Source: Thermomicrobiales bacterium | Lineage (GTDB): Bacteria > Chloroflexota > Chloroflexia > Thermomicrobiales > UBA6265 | Reading direction: 5' to 3' | DNA: 47,617 nt | NCBI GenBank assembly: GCA_023957015.1 | Contig: JAMLHR010000020.1 | Location: 1 to 47,617 of the forward strand | Part shown: one piece after another, positions 1 through 8,508 of the stretch | Layout: every line of letters begins with the position of its first letter | Position numbering within the stretch: the stretch's first letter is position 1 | The notes under the pieces: model-generated | What the model was told of the DNA's origin: nothing | Seen by the model: only the letters and a program-made list of their open reading frames with translations | Database searches by the model: none | Program-made: the position numbers and the translations under genes

Positions 1-1
1 C

Positions 2-292
2 GATCTCCACGTCGTACGTACCGTTGCCCTCTTCTACCTGGAAGCACTGGACCACGTCTGGCGAGCGGAAAGCATTCCGCCACTGCGGATACTGACGGAA
101 GAGACCGCACTGGATATCGGTGGCGATGATCCGCAGGTCACAGTTGAGATCGGGTGGTGGGAGATCGGACGACTGACCAGCGGTCGGCGATCACTGGAGC
201 AGGTGCGCGCGCTTACCTGGAGCGGCGATTGCTCGCCGTGGATCGATCACCTGTATGTGTTCGGCCCACGAGATGAACTGTTGGTGGAGTAG
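2..292 (+). CDS. C-terminal part of a maleylpyruvate isomerase/DinB-like protein (partial)
   Basis: The frame is open from the window edge to TAG at 290-292, giving the last 96 residues of a longer protein. The tail has the pattern 'LTSGRRSLEQVRALTWSGD' followed by a short strand and a terminal acidic 'LLVE'. This is typical of the C-terminal domain of the TIGR03083 maleylpyruvate isomerase/mycothiol-dependent enzyme family of DinB-like helical bundles. The metal-binding N-terminal part lies outside the window, so catalysis cannot be judged. It converges on the PPOX gene with only three bases between the two stops. The family call rests on the tail alone. Confidence 0.6.
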   Translation, partial: DLHVVRTVALFYLEALDHVWRAESIPPLRILTEETALDIGGDDPQVTVEIGWWEIGRLTSGRRSLEQVRALTWSGDCSPWIDHLYVFGPRDELLVE

Positions 293-295
293 GTG

Positions 296-928
296 CTAGT
301 ACAGCACCTGCCGGTATTCCTCGTTGCGCTTGCCCTGTGATTCGTCGGGCGGTTCGAGGTTCTTCTGCTCGGCAAGCATGGCGGCCAGGGTGGGAATGGT
401 ATCGGTATCCGGCCAGGCATCGGGTTGCCACAACTTCGAGCGCAGGATCGAACGGGCACAGTGCGTGAACACTTCCTCGATCGCCACGATAATCACCAGC
501 TGCGCCGGTACACCCTGTTGCGCCAATCGCTGACACAATTCCGGATCGGTGCTGAGTGTGGCGGTGCCGTTGACACGCACGGTCTCATCCGTACCCGGCA
601 CCAAAAAGAGCATGCCGATGTGCGGATTGCTGATGATATTGCGGAGGGAATCGACGCGTCGATTCCCCTTACGATCGGCAACAACCAGGGTCCGCTCATC
701 CGGAAAATAGACCGCACCCGGTGGATCACCACGCGGTGTGCAATCGCAGGTGCCATCATGGGCCGCGGTTGCAATCAGGAAGTACGGCGATTGCTGGATG
801 AACTGCTGGACCAGGGGTGTGACGTAGGGTGTCGACTTGTCGCGAATCAATGCGCGCGGTTCACCGACAAGCTCCCGCAATTCCGCGACCGTATTGAAGA
901 CAAACTCCGGATTCGGTATGTAGCTCAA
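296..928 (-). CDS. PPOX-type FMN-dependent flavoprotein (MSMEG_1061-like)
   Basis: This 210-residue protein belongs to the pyridoxamine 5'-phosphate oxidase-like split-barrel family. Residues about 30-130 carry the FMN-barrel signature: 'FLIATAAHDGTCDCTPRGD', then 'VVADRKGNRRVDSLRNI' and 'HIGMLFLVPG'. This matches the subfamily that reduces or oxidises small substrates with FMN or F420. The substrate is unknown. Translation appears to start at TTG (926-928), because a GGAG motif sits 9 bases upstream and no better start is present. It is the last gene of a minus-strand run (membrane protein, MFS, this gene) with 17 bases to the MFS stop. Confidence 0.85.
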   Translation of the reverse strand: MSYIPNPEFVFNTVAELRELVGEPRALIRDKSTPYVTPLVQQFIQQSPYFLIATAAHDGTCDCTPRGDPPGAVYFPDERTLVVADRKGNRRVDSLRNIISNPHIGMLFLVPGTDETVRVNGTATLSTDPELCQRLAQQGVPAQLVIIVAIEEVFTHCARSILRSKLWQPDAWPDTDTIPTLAAMLAEQKNLEPPDESQGKRNEEYRQVLY

Positions 929-945
929 GACAGCGCTCCTCGATC

Positions 946-2532
946 TCAGGCAGGTGCCAGTGCCGGACTCTCCTGATCGTCAGGAGGCATATTGCCAAGA
1001 TGGCGAGCGAAGATACCGCCAGTCACGATCAGGACGGCGATACCAACCGCAACGGGGATCACACCGAAGAGGTCCGTAGCGAGACCGGCAAGCAGAGTCG
1101 GCACGAGACCGATGATATTGCCGATCAGTCCCTGACTGGCGATGACCTGTCCCCGTACGTATCCCGGTGTACGCTGCAACAGTATCGATCGGGCGGCGAC
1201 ATTGACGACGCTCATCGCCAGGCCGGCGGGAACGGAGACGATCATGGTCAGCATGACCATCGGCGAGATGCGAATGATATCCGAGATCTGATCCAATGGC
1301 AGGCGCAATGCATCGTTCAGGAACCAGTACGTCTGCTCAATGAACCCCAGTGCGAAGATACAGCCGCCAAAGACAACAACGGAGAGGAAGGCGGACAGGC
1401 GCTCACCGAAGAGGCGCGCCAACCACGGCGCGAGTCGCAACCCCAGCACCAAACCAATCGCTGCCGGGGCGAAGACGAACACGGTGTTCTCCTTGCTCGT
1501 ACCAAGCACGCGTTCCAGATAGAACGGGATGATGACGACCAACGAGCTCATACCCACACTTACCAGCACGTCGTGGAGAACTGCCTCGAGCGTGGGATAG
1601 TCCCGACGGATAAACTCCAGGCCAGCGGTCAGTGTCTGCATGAAACCGCGTCGCTTCTTGCCCTTGACGGCCGAACGATGCACCGGCACCGAGGGGAGCA
1701 GCATGGTGAAGGATCCCGCGAGCAACCAGAGCACGCCGGCGACAACAAAGACGAGCTGCGCCCCACCCCACAGCAGCGCCAATGGTGCAAGAATCGCCAG
1801 ACCCACCCCCTGACTGACGGTGAGTGCGAGGTTGTGCAAGCTTTGCGCCTCCGTATATCGATCCGTCGGTACCAGATCGGCGAGCAAGGATGCCTCTGCC
1901 GGCGAGTAGAACTGGTGGATAGTCCAGATACCGATCGTGCAGGCGAACACACCCACCAGGCTCGGTTCGATGGCCACCATCATCAGCATGAACACAAAGC
2001 GGAAACCGTTCAGCATGGTGAGCATGAAGCGGCGGCTCATGTTATCGGCAACGATACCGCCCGGGAGTCCAAGACTCATACTGGCGACATTTGAGCAGGC
2101 AACGAAGAGCGAGACAGCGAATGACCTGGCGCTGAGATCGATGACCAGAATCATCAGCGCGTAGAGCAGTGCCCCCTGCGCTGTCTGCGAACACAGGCGC
2201 GAGAGCCAGAGGAGACGGAACGTCGGATCTTTCAGCAGGGATTGGGGGCGCTCGCCACTCTTCCCGCGGCGCAAACGGCGGGCCTTGCGCTTCGTCTCAT
2301 CCTCTTGGGCGGTGAGCTCGATCGCATCCTGATTACCGAAGAGGCTGGAAACCGGTAGCAGCTCAATCCCGACGGTTTGAATCTGCTGATCGTCCTCATC
2401 ATAGGGAAGAAGGACGCGGTGGGTATCGGTAGCCTCCGGGCGCGGGCGCGCATGCGGATTGGCCTGCGGTGCGGCGGCACGCCCGCGAACACGAAAACGA
2501 CGGAATCGGGATTGCGTTGGTGGTTGGTTCAC
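946..2532 (-). CDS. MFS transporter (drug or siderophore exporter type)
   Basis: This 528-residue major facilitator protein has an unusually long hydrophilic N-terminus of about 95 residues, rich in Arg, Pro and Asp/Glu. The first membrane segment follows, then 'LPGGIVADNMSRRFMLTMLN', the conserved loop 2-3 motif (G-x-x-x-D-x-x-x-R-R). A Lys/Arg-rich central cytoplasmic loop and a second six-helix half follow. The arrangement matches MFS_3/EntS-like exporters. The start is GTG at 2532 behind GGGAGGAGAGCG. It lies 21 bases after the small membrane protein gene and 17 before the PPOX gene, so the three are probably co-transcribed. Substrate unknown. Confidence 0.85.
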   Translation of the reverse strand: MNQPPTQSRFRRFRVRGRAAAPQANPHARPRPEATDTHRVLLPYDEDDQQIQTVGIELLPVSSLFGNQDAIELTAQEDETKRKARRLRRGKSGERPQSLLKDPTFRLLWLSRLCSQTAQGALLYALMILVIDLSARSFAVSLFVACSNVASMSLGLPGGIVADNMSRRFMLTMLNGFRFVFMLMMVAIEPSLVGVFACTIGIWTIHQFYSPAEASLLADLVPTDRYTEAQSLHNLALTVSQGVGLAILAPLALLWGGAQLVFVVAGVLWLLAGSFTMLLPSVPVHRSAVKGKKRRGFMQTLTAGLEFIRRDYPTLEAVLHDVLVSVGMSSLVVIIPFYLERVLGTSKENTVFVFAPAAIGLVLGLRLAPWLARLFGERLSAFLSVVVFGGCIFALGFIEQTYWFLNDALRLPLDQISDIIRISPMVMLTMIVSVPAGLAMSVVNVAARSILLQRTPGYVRGQVIASQGLIGNIIGLVPTLLAGLATDLFGVIPVAVGIAVLIVTGGIFARHLGNMPPDDQESPALAPA

Positions 2533-2553
2533 CGCTCTCCTCCCGATAGATAC

Positions 2554-3084
2554 CTACTCGAAATCAATATAGGGCAGCAGCGAGTGAATGCCATTCTGCA
2601 TCGCTTCACGGGTGACATCCCACGGTGGCAGGATGCTGCGAAGCGTGACGAACAGGATGAGATTGGCGGCGATCAGGATAAACGAGATCGCCAGTGGTCC
2701 CAGCATACCCAGCGATCCGAGCACCTTGCCCATACCGAGCCAGTTCAAGCCGAACATGAGGAAGAAGAGCCACCCCAGAGCGAGCAGCCATCCTCCCAGG
2801 GCAAATCCATCCGGATACGGATAGTCGCGCCATATGAGGACGGCAATAACGCCGATGAGCGCCACACCGCCAGGTACGATCAGGATGGCGGCGAGTGCCC
2901 AGGCACCCTTCACGCCCCGTGCGCCCGGGATGTATTCATTGTCATGACGCTGATGCGGCCAGGCACCCTCGACGGCTGTCTCCAATGCCTGTAATGAGAA
3001 CAACAGCGCCACAACAACGAGTATTAGGAGCCACCACAACCAGGTATCAAACGGACCAGTGGGTATGCGGCTGGTGTCAAACAT
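2554..3084 (-). CDS. Four-helix membrane protein of unknown function
   Basis: This 176-residue protein has about four hydrophobic helices. A conserved-looking loop, 'RDYPYPDGFALGGWLLALGW', lies between helices 2 and 3. I do not recognise the family. ATG at 3084 follows AGGATC by 6 bases. It appears to be the first gene of the operon with the MFS exporter and flavoprotein, so it could be an accessory membrane component, but nothing in the sequence fixes a role. Confidence 0.75.
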   Translation of the reverse strand: MFDTSRIPTGPFDTWLWWLLILVVVALLFSLQALETAVEGAWPHQRHDNEYIPGARGVKGAWALAAILIVPGGVALIGVIAVLIWRDYPYPDGFALGGWLLALGWLFFLMFGLNWLGMGKVLGSLGMLGPLAISFILIAANLILFVTLRSILPPWDVTREAMQNGIHSLLPYIDFE

Positions 3085-3202
3085 GCAGTTGATCCTGCCA
3101 ATAGTTCAGCGTTAGCGCGTGATTCGTGCTCTGACTCAGGGAGATTCTGATCACGCCGTTTCTGGTACAGCATACCCCGAATGGATAGCGTCATGAAGCG
3201 AT

Positions 3203-4402
3203 TTACTGCAGCGAACGAATCGCCTCACCGAGTCGCTTGATGCCAACTGCGATCCGATCCTCCGCGACAGTGCTGAAGCTGAGGCGGATCGCGTGGTTGT
3301 TCCGGTGCTCGGGATCAAACCACTCGCCCGGGAAGAAGACGACGCCATAATTGGCGGCGACATCAAACATGCGCTCGCTATCGATATGAGACGGGAGTGT
3401 GATCCAGACGAAGAAACCGCCATCCGGCTTGCTCCAGGACACACCAGCCGGCATCTCTCGCTCCAGCGCGGCCAGCATGGCATCGCGGCGGGATCGGTAA
3501 AAGTCACAACATTCCTGGATGTGACCCGTCAGGAAACCATCCTGAACGGTGTGATAGACCGTGCGCATCGTGATGCGATCGTTGCTGATATCGGAAACCT
3601 CGCGCGTGGCCAACATGGTGGTAATCACGTCCTGCGGCGCGACGGCGTAGCCGACGCGCAACCCTGGCGCGATCACCTTGCTAAACGTACCGAAATAGAC
3701 CACCTGATCATCCAGTGACTTGATCGGAGGAATCACCTCTCCGCTGTACTGGAGATCGCCGTACGGATCATCCTCGAAGACCGCGACATGGTACTCACGC
3801 GCAAGTTCCGCGAGACGCTGGCGGCGATCCAGCGGCAGATTGCTACCCGCTGGATTCTGGAATGTCGGGATGGTGTAGATCAGCTTGACGTTGGTATGCG
3901 CGGCCAGCGCATCCTGCAACTTATCCATGCGCATACCGGACTCGTCGCAATCGACGGCAATGATCTCCACACCAAAGGTATGGAAGATCTCCAACGCACC
4001 CAGGAAGGTTGGGTTCTCAACAATGACGGCATCGCCTTCCTGCAGGAAAACACGCGCGGCCAAATCCAATGCCTGCGTCGATCCCGCCGTAACGATGATC
4101 TGATTGGCTTCAGCATCAATGCCACGGTTAGCGACGTGATTGACGATCCATTCGCGCAGTGGCAGATAGCCCTGGCTATCACCGTAGTTCAGCGCGGAGG
4201 TGGCATCCTCCCATACGTGAGCGCTGGCGTGCGCCAATCGCGAGATCGGCAGCAACTCCGGTGCCGGAGCACCATCGCCAAAGTAGACCGGATCCGGATG
4301 CTTTTCCTTGTGCGAGAGAATCGAGGTCCAGATACTGGTCCCGAAGACGTTGGTACGGTCAGCGAATCGATCTGAAAGTGAGCGCGTGGCAACCTGACTC
4401 AT
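3203..4402 (-). CDS. PLP-dependent aminotransferase, 2-aminoadipate aminotransferase (LysN)-like
   Basis: This 399-residue fold-type I aminotransferase is of the class I/II LysN-MocR type. Visible marks are 'TAGSTQALDLAARVFL' (phosphate-binding loop), 'IPTFQNPAG' (Asn contacting PLP), 'FEDDPYGDL' (Asp/Tyr pair) and 'FGTFSKVIAPGLRVGY' (Schiff-base Lys). The C-terminal 'IRLSFST' supplies the substrate-carboxylate Arg. Length and motifs match Thermus LysN, which makes 2-aminoadipate in the amino-group-carrier lysine pathway. Aromatic or branched-chain transamination is possible instead. ATG at 4402 follows AAGGGA. It stands alone and is divergent from the phosphodiesterase gene. lysZ and a lysJ-like gene elsewhere in the window support the LysN reading. 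Confidence 0.8.
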   Translation of the reverse strand: MSQVATRSLSDRFADRTNVFGTSIWTSILSHKEKHPDPVYFGDGAPAPELLPISRLAHASAHVWEDATSALNYGDSQGYLPLREWIVNHVANRGIDAEANQIIVTAGSTQALDLAARVFLQEGDAVIVENPTFLGALEIFHTFGVEIIAVDCDESGMRMDKLQDALAAHTNVKLIYTIPTFQNPAGSNLPLDRRQRLAELAREYHVAVFEDDPYGDLQYSGEVIPPIKSLDDQVVYFGTFSKVIAPGLRVGYAVAPQDVITTMLATREVSDISNDRITMRTVYHTVQDGFLTGHIQECCDFYRSRRDAMLAALEREMPAGVSWSKPDGGFFVWITLPSHIDSERMFDVAANYGVVFFPGEWFDPEHRNNHAIRLSFSTVAEDRIAVGIKRLGEAIRSLQ

Positions 4403-4743
4403 GACGGGTATCCCTTAGTGTGATGGATCGAAAAACACGGTGAAAGAAGGCAATGATCGGCCTTGACCGATCACGCCGCTGGGATCGATCAGGCGCAGGT
4501 AGGGATGCCACGAGGGATATAGGCGCAGATAATGCCCGTGGTGAGGAGTGCTCTTCGTGATGTGGAGCGCCGAAAATGCGCGTTCGGATTCATCAACAAA
4601 CTCCAGTGCACTGACAGGGTTTTCCCGTCACTATCCATGATACGGGCTATCTCACGGTGTTCGCAACATACGTACGGTCTATCGCTCAGCGCCATTTGGA
4701 CCAATAATCCAGATCAGATTCGATCAAACAAGGATGTGAGCAC
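4403..4743. other. Divergent intergenic region, no gene seen
   Basis: This 341-base gap lies between the divergent aminotransferase and phosphodiesterase genes, so it should hold both promoters. I see no recognisable riboswitch, T-box or tRNA. The only structure is a short hairpin at 4612-4630 (TGAC-A-GGG, TTTT loop, CCC-G-TCA) without a T tract. Short open frames across it have no ribosome-binding site or family signature. Confidence 0.5.
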
Positions 4744-5490
4744 ATGTCTACCCCACCAGAGATCGTCAGTCATCGTGGCGCTCGATTCGAAGTACCGGAA
4801 AACACGATTCCCGCCTTCGAGCATGCGATTCGACTCGGGATGACCACCGTCGAGTTCGATGTTCACATCACCGCCGATGGAGAGCTGGTGGTGATTCACG
4901 ATGCCACGGTCGATCGCACCACCAACGGCACCGGTGCGGTCAACGAGCTGACGTTGGCGGAACTGAAAGTGCTAGACGCGCGATCAATGCATCAGCTTTG
5001 GTCGGAGCCCGTGGGTATCCCCACATTTCGAGAGGTGATGTTGACACTCTCCGAGATGCCACACATGGAGGTTGAGATCAAGCGGGATACACCGGAGAAC
5101 ATGCAACGCGTGGTTGACGGGGTGCTGGCAACATTGGACGACCTGGGGCGCACGGAAGGGGTGGTTCTCACCTCGTTCAAGCCGTCAGCACTCGAGATGG
5201 TGATGACAGCGCGACCCGAGCAATCCCGTGGACTCATCGGCGACTGGTCCGATCCCGCGATGTTCGCCCACGCCGAGCGGCTACAGGTCAGGAACGCGTG
5301 TATCAGCTTGCGAACGGCCACCGCCGAAATCGTGGCGGAAGCAAAGGCCGCCGGATATTACACCGTCGGTTGGCCCTGTAACGACGAAGATGCGGTGCGG
5401 AAGGTGCTGACCTTCGGATTCGATGCCGTCTGTACCGATGCACCGAGCGTGTTCGCGCCGTTGTTGGGACGGCGGATTACGCGAGCATAG
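4744..5490 (+). CDS. Glycerophosphodiester phosphodiesterase
   Basis: This 248-residue GDPD-family TIM barrel hydrolyses glycerophosphodiesters to glycerol-3-phosphate and an alcohol. Catalytic and metal residues are in place: H10-R11 in 'SHRGARFEVPENT', E37 and D39 in 'VEFDV', and H52-D53 in 'VIHDATVDRTTNGTG'. The phosphate-binding Lys is in 'VEIKRDTPEN' and the C-terminal 'VGWPCNDEDAV' matches the family. There is no signal peptide, so it is cytoplasmic (UgpQ-like rather than GlpQ-like). ATG at 4744 follows AAGGA by 9 bases. It is monocistronic; no glycerol-phosphate transporter is nearby. Confidence 0.92.
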   Translation: MSTPPEIVSHRGARFEVPENTIPAFEHAIRLGMTTVEFDVHITADGELVVIHDATVDRTTNGTGAVNELTLAELKVLDARSMHQLWSEPVGIPTFREVMLTLSEMPHMEVEIKRDTPENMQRVVDGVLATLDDLGRTEGVVLTSFKPSALEMVMTARPEQSRGLIGDWSDPAMFAHAERLQVRNACISLRTATAEIVAEAKAAGYYTVGWPCNDEDAVRKVLTFGFDAVCTDAPSVFAPLLGRRITRA

Positions 5491-5980
5491 GATCTGTAGG
5501 CCCGCACGTAAAGTGCGGCTGTGCCGAGTCCTGCCAGCTTCGGCGCGACATCGAATCACTGCATGTAAGGGCTTCGTCGCCTTCGGCAATCATCTGTACC
5601 GAGAAAACGGTTTCACCATGTGATTTGGTGACCCGAAGAGGTGAAGTGATACCTCCGCGAAGAACCAAAGAGGCGTCGTCACTCAGAGGCGCGCAGCGCC
5701 GCAGAGTCCTACGCGAGGGCTCGCTCCGCTACTCCACTTCGTTCCGGCCGCCTTCGGCAGCGAAGCGCTATCCGAGAATGATTTCCGCCATGACCAATAG
5801 TAGAAGCTGCCTTCGGCAGTCGGCTTCGCCGGGCGATTCTTCGCCGTTACACGGCTCTGAATGACATGGACACATTGGTAGCGACAGGAAACATCCTGCG
5901 GCACACCCATGGCCAGATTGCCAACACCCACCCTGAACGCTCCGCCTATTTCCTCGGTTCAGATGATATGAAATGCGGCG
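5491..5980. other. Convergent intergenic region with degenerate hairpin repeats
   Basis: This 490-base gap lies between the convergent GDPD and CCA-enzyme genes. It has no credible gene. It is dense in short GC-rich inverted segments built on CTTCGGC/GCCGAAG units (for example around 5578-5586, 5751-5760 and 5811-5832) and contains a family A repeat at 5677-5709. It looks like decayed, stacked copies of dispersed repeats. Confidence 0.5.
5677..5709 (+). repeat. Dispersed repeat family A, copy 1
   Basis: The 33-base segment starts CGTCACTCAGAGGC and continues through a short GC hairpin into GAGTCC. It aligns with 17021-17053, which differs at only a few positions. A looser relative starts at 31355 (CGTCATGCTGAGC, then GCGAAGTATC). 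All three lie between genes. Confidence 0.6.
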
Positions 5981-7414
5981 TTACAACGTATCCATCATCT
6001 CGCGGGCGATCTCGCGGGCGCGATCGACGTCATCCGGAGCGAGTTCACCATCGATAACCAGCTCGCGCAGGTGATCCTTGATCGTCGCGATCCAGCGGCC
6101 CGGCGGCCGATCGAACATCGTCATCAGTTCATTGCCATCGATCGGACTCTGGAACTCGCTTAACGCCTGCTGCTCCTCCAGGCGGGTGATATGCGCGCGT
6201 AATTGCTCGACTCGCTGCCGCGCCATACGCTGCTTGTGCGCTTTACCACTGGTAACATCGGCGGCGGAGAGATCAATGAGATCGTGGAGTGTATCGCCCG
6301 CCTCCAACGCGAGGCGACGCACGGCGGAGTCCGTCCAGGTCTCGGCATCATAGACGCTCGGTCGCTGATGCAGCTCCACCATCAGGCTGACGTGCTTCTC
6401 GGTACGCTTGTCCGCCTTGAGATTTCGCAGCAATCGACCCGCCAATCGCGAGCCAGCGAGCTCATGCCCGAAGAAATGCACCTCGCCCCGCTCATCGACC
6501 GAGCGAGTCATCGGCTTGGCGGCGTCGTGGAGCAATGCTGCCCAACGGACTGTATTGCGGGGGACGCTCTGGGCGACGACACGTTTGGTGTGTTCCCACA
6601 AGTCCTTCTCGCGGTGAACACCGGGAGTGGACATCGCCTCGGCAGCCAGTGGTTTCAACTCCGGCATGGCCTCGGTCAGCAAACCGGTATCGATCAGGAC
6701 CTGCAACCCCTCGTCCGGATAGCGCCCGACCAGCAATCGCGTTAACTCGCCATAGATGCGTTCCTTGCTGATGTGTTCCAGGTGCGGAGCCTGCCGGATC
6801 ATGGCGTTGAAGGTGGCGGGATCGATGGTAAAGCCGAGTTGACTGACGAACCGAGCGACGCGCAGGAGGCGTAACGGGTCTTCCATGAACCGATCGTCGG
6901 CATCGCCGACGGCCCGGAGCGTGGCGATCTCGATATCGGCGCGACCATAGAATGGATCGACGATCTCACCCGTGGCGACATTGATGGCGATCGCGTTGAC
7001 GGTGACATCGCGACGGCTGAGATCGATATCGATGCTCTCACCGAACTGCACTTCCGGGTGACGATCACCCGGCAGATAATGTTCGCTACGATAGGTGGTG
7101 ATCTCCACCGGAACAGCGGTATCGCCGCTCGGAAGAACAATGCCAATGGTGCCAAACTGCTCACCGACATCGTAGATGGACGTGCCCGGTATCGCTTCGC
7201 CGATGACCCGCGTCTCGGCGGGCAGCGCGTTGGTGGTGAAGTCGAGATCGGCAGGTGTGGTACCGAGAAGGAGATCGCGAACCGGACCGCCAACGAGGTA
7301 GAGGTCCTTGCCAGCTGCGGCAAACGCCTCGGCCAATCGATCAACCAATACCTTCTGATCCGGGTTCAGCTGGTCAAGCAGAAGCTTTCCGTCGGTTGTG
7401 AACCGGTGGGTCAT
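5981..7414 (-). CDS. cca: CCA tRNA nucleotidyltransferase with HD domain
   Basis: This 477-residue class II tRNA nucleotidyltransferase adds or repairs the 3' CCA end of tRNAs. 'LVGGPVRDLLLG' (residues about 41-51) is the GG nucleotide-binding loop, and D56 and D58 in 'PADLDFTT' are the catalytic aspartates. 'EDPLRLLRVARF' and 'ERIYGELTRLL' are the base-selecting and neck motifs. An HD phosphohydrolase domain follows ('LWEHTKRVV', then 'RWAALLHDAAKP'). ATG at 7414. It lies 63 bases after the PH-like gene, in line with marR, and may be co-transcribed. Confidence 0.93.
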   Translation of the reverse strand: MTHRFTTDGKLLLDQLNPDQKVLVDRLAEAFAAAGKDLYLVGGPVRDLLLGTTPADLDFTTNALPAETRVIGEAIPGTSIYDVGEQFGTIGIVLPSGDTAVPVEITTYRSEHYLPGDRHPEVQFGESIDIDLSRRDVTVNAIAINVATGEIVDPFYGRADIEIATLRAVGDADDRFMEDPLRLLRVARFVSQLGFTIDPATFNAMIRQAPHLEHISKERIYGELTRLLVGRYPDEGLQVLIDTGLLTEAMPELKPLAAEAMSTPGVHREKDLWEHTKRVVAQSVPRNTVRWAALLHDAAKPMTRSVDERGEVHFFGHELAGSRLAGRLLRNLKADKRTEKHVSLMVELHQRPSVYDAETWTDSAVRRLALEAGDTLHDLIDLSAADVTSGKAHKQRMARQRVEQLRAHITRLEEQQALSEFQSPIDGNELMTMFDRPPGRWIATIKDHLRELVIDGELAPDDVDRAREIAREMMDTL

Positions 7415-7477
7415 GCAACACCTTTGACAGGTCTGTCGATTTCGACGGTTTCATCATCGACTCGGGCTGAGGTGCCC

Positions 7478-7966
7478 TTACGTGGCATCATCGGCAGAAA
7501 GTGTAAACCCTTGGGCCTCCAGCGCCTGAACAACAGGTTCAAGATCGTGGAGGGTGATGACGTAACGACGATGATCGAATGTCTCGAAGCGCAATCCGGT
7601 GTTCGGCACACCACCCAATAGGATACCGTTCTTCGAGCGAGCCGAGCCTTTAAGTCCGGTACCGCCAAAATCCTGAAAGGGACTAATCGTTACCACCGAA
7701 GCTTCACGTATCTCTCGAAACGGAAGTGTCACCCTATAGAGCGGAAAGAAACCCATACGAACCTGAGCAGCGGTAATACGCAGCCAACTGTGCATCACAG
7801 CCATGAAAATCCATGATGCCACAAGGATAAGTGAACTGATGATGCGCTCTGAGTTGGTGGCTGAATCATCGAGCAGGATGACAGTCCAAATAGCTATGAA
7901 CATCGCAGTAACACCGAGAAAAAGCCATCGCTGCCAACCCGTCCAGGTGGTTTGTCGCCAGGTCAT
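7478..7966 (-). CDS. Two-helix membrane protein with PH-like C-terminal domain
   Basis: This 162-residue protein has two N-terminal membrane helices (residues about 12-60) and a cytoplasmic beta-rich domain. That domain reads 'FFPLYRVTLPFREIREASVV' and later 'GLRFETFDHRRYVITLHD'. Such 'helix pair plus PH-like' proteins are common in high-GC bacteria; their function is mostly unknown. The ATG at 7966 overlaps the marR stop (ATGA, 7963-7966), so the gene is translationally coupled to marR and under the same promoter/operator. It is therefore a likely direct target of that MarR. Confidence 0.75.
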   Translation of the reverse strand: MTWRQTTWTGWQRWLFLGVTAMFIAIWTVILLDDSATNSERIISSLILVASWIFMAVMHSWLRITAAQVRMGFFPLYRVTLPFREIREASVVTISPFQDFGGTGLKGSARSKNGILLGGVPNTGLRFETFDHRRYVITLHDLEPVVQALEAQGFTLSADDAT

Positions 7967-8424
7967 GATCGTTCGATCACGCGGTTGATTAACCCGGCCA
8001 GGGTAGCGCGATCCGTGGCAGATAACGGTGCGACCACCGTCTCCGCTGCCTGGGTGAGCTCCGTCCGAAGATGAGGTAACAGCTGCTTCCCCTGCTCTGT
8101 CAGCACCAACTGGAACGCGCGCCTGTCGGTGGGATCGACTTCTCGTACGAGAAGCCCTTGCTTCGCCACGGCATCGACCATGGTGGTGAGGGTTCGACCC
8201 GTTACACCGAGATCAAGCGCGATATCGATCATACGGGCAGAGGTGCCATCGACCTCAGCAGCGCTCACTGCCAGTAGGAGATTGGCACGGGCATAACTCA
8301 TACCGACTGGCAGATCGGATTGGGCCAATCGCATATTGGCGAAACGCTCGATCAGGTGCGCTAGCCAGGTGACGGATGTAGTCAGATCAAGATCGTCGAT
8401 GTCTTCCATAGAAACACGTCCCAT
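7963..8424 (-). CDS. MarR family transcriptional regulator
   Basis: This protein of up to 153 residues has the MarR winged-helix fold. 'ARMIDIALDLGVTGRTLTTM' is the recognition HTH, 'LVREVDPTDRRAFQLVLTEQ' is the wing with the conserved D-x-R-R, and C-terminal dimer helices follow. Two starts are possible. ATG at 8424 lies only 3 bases from the operator repeat and has little room for a ribosome site. ATG at 8409 has GGGA 9 bases upstream and may be the real one. The gene is coupled to the PH-like membrane protein. The promoter and 18-bp inverted repeat just upstream indicate autoregulation; the ligand is unknown. Confidence 0.88.
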   Translation of the reverse strand: MGRVSMEDIDDLDLTTSVTWLAHLIERFANMRLAQSDLPVGMSYARANLLLAVSAAEVDGTSARMIDIALDLGVTGRTLTTMVDAVAKQGLLVREVDPTDRRAFQLVLTEQGKQLLPHLRTELTQAAETVVAPLSATDRATLAGLINRVIERS

Positions 8425-8427
8425 AGA

Positions 8428-8482
8428 CGAAGATACAGATACTCCTGTAACGGAGTATCTGTATCTTCGGACTGTTTGTCAA
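8428..8482 (-). promoter_or_regulatory. marR promoter with overlapping long palindromic operator
   Basis: On the minus strand, TTGACA (8482-8477) is followed by a 17-base spacer and GATACT (8459-8454), a good sigma-70 promoter. A perfect inverted repeat with 18-base arms (CGAAGATACAGATACTCC, 6-base loop TGTAAC) spans 8428-8469. It covers the end of the spacer, the -10 box, the expected transcription start and the leader up to the start codon. Each arm contains GATAC twice. A repressor bound here would block polymerase directly, as expected for MarR autoregulation. Confidence 0.8.
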
Positions 8483-8508
8483 CAGATGAGTTTTTGTGAT
8501 ACCCGCCG

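Noticed and set aside
4612..4630. Hairpin TGAC-A-GGG/CCC-G-TCA as a terminator
   Set aside because: No T tract on either strand and it lies between divergent genes, where no transcript should end.
4403..4743. Possible T-box or amino-acid riboswitch before the aminotransferase
   Set aside because: No AGGGTGG-type antiterminator box, specifier loop or terminator could be found in the minus-strand leader.
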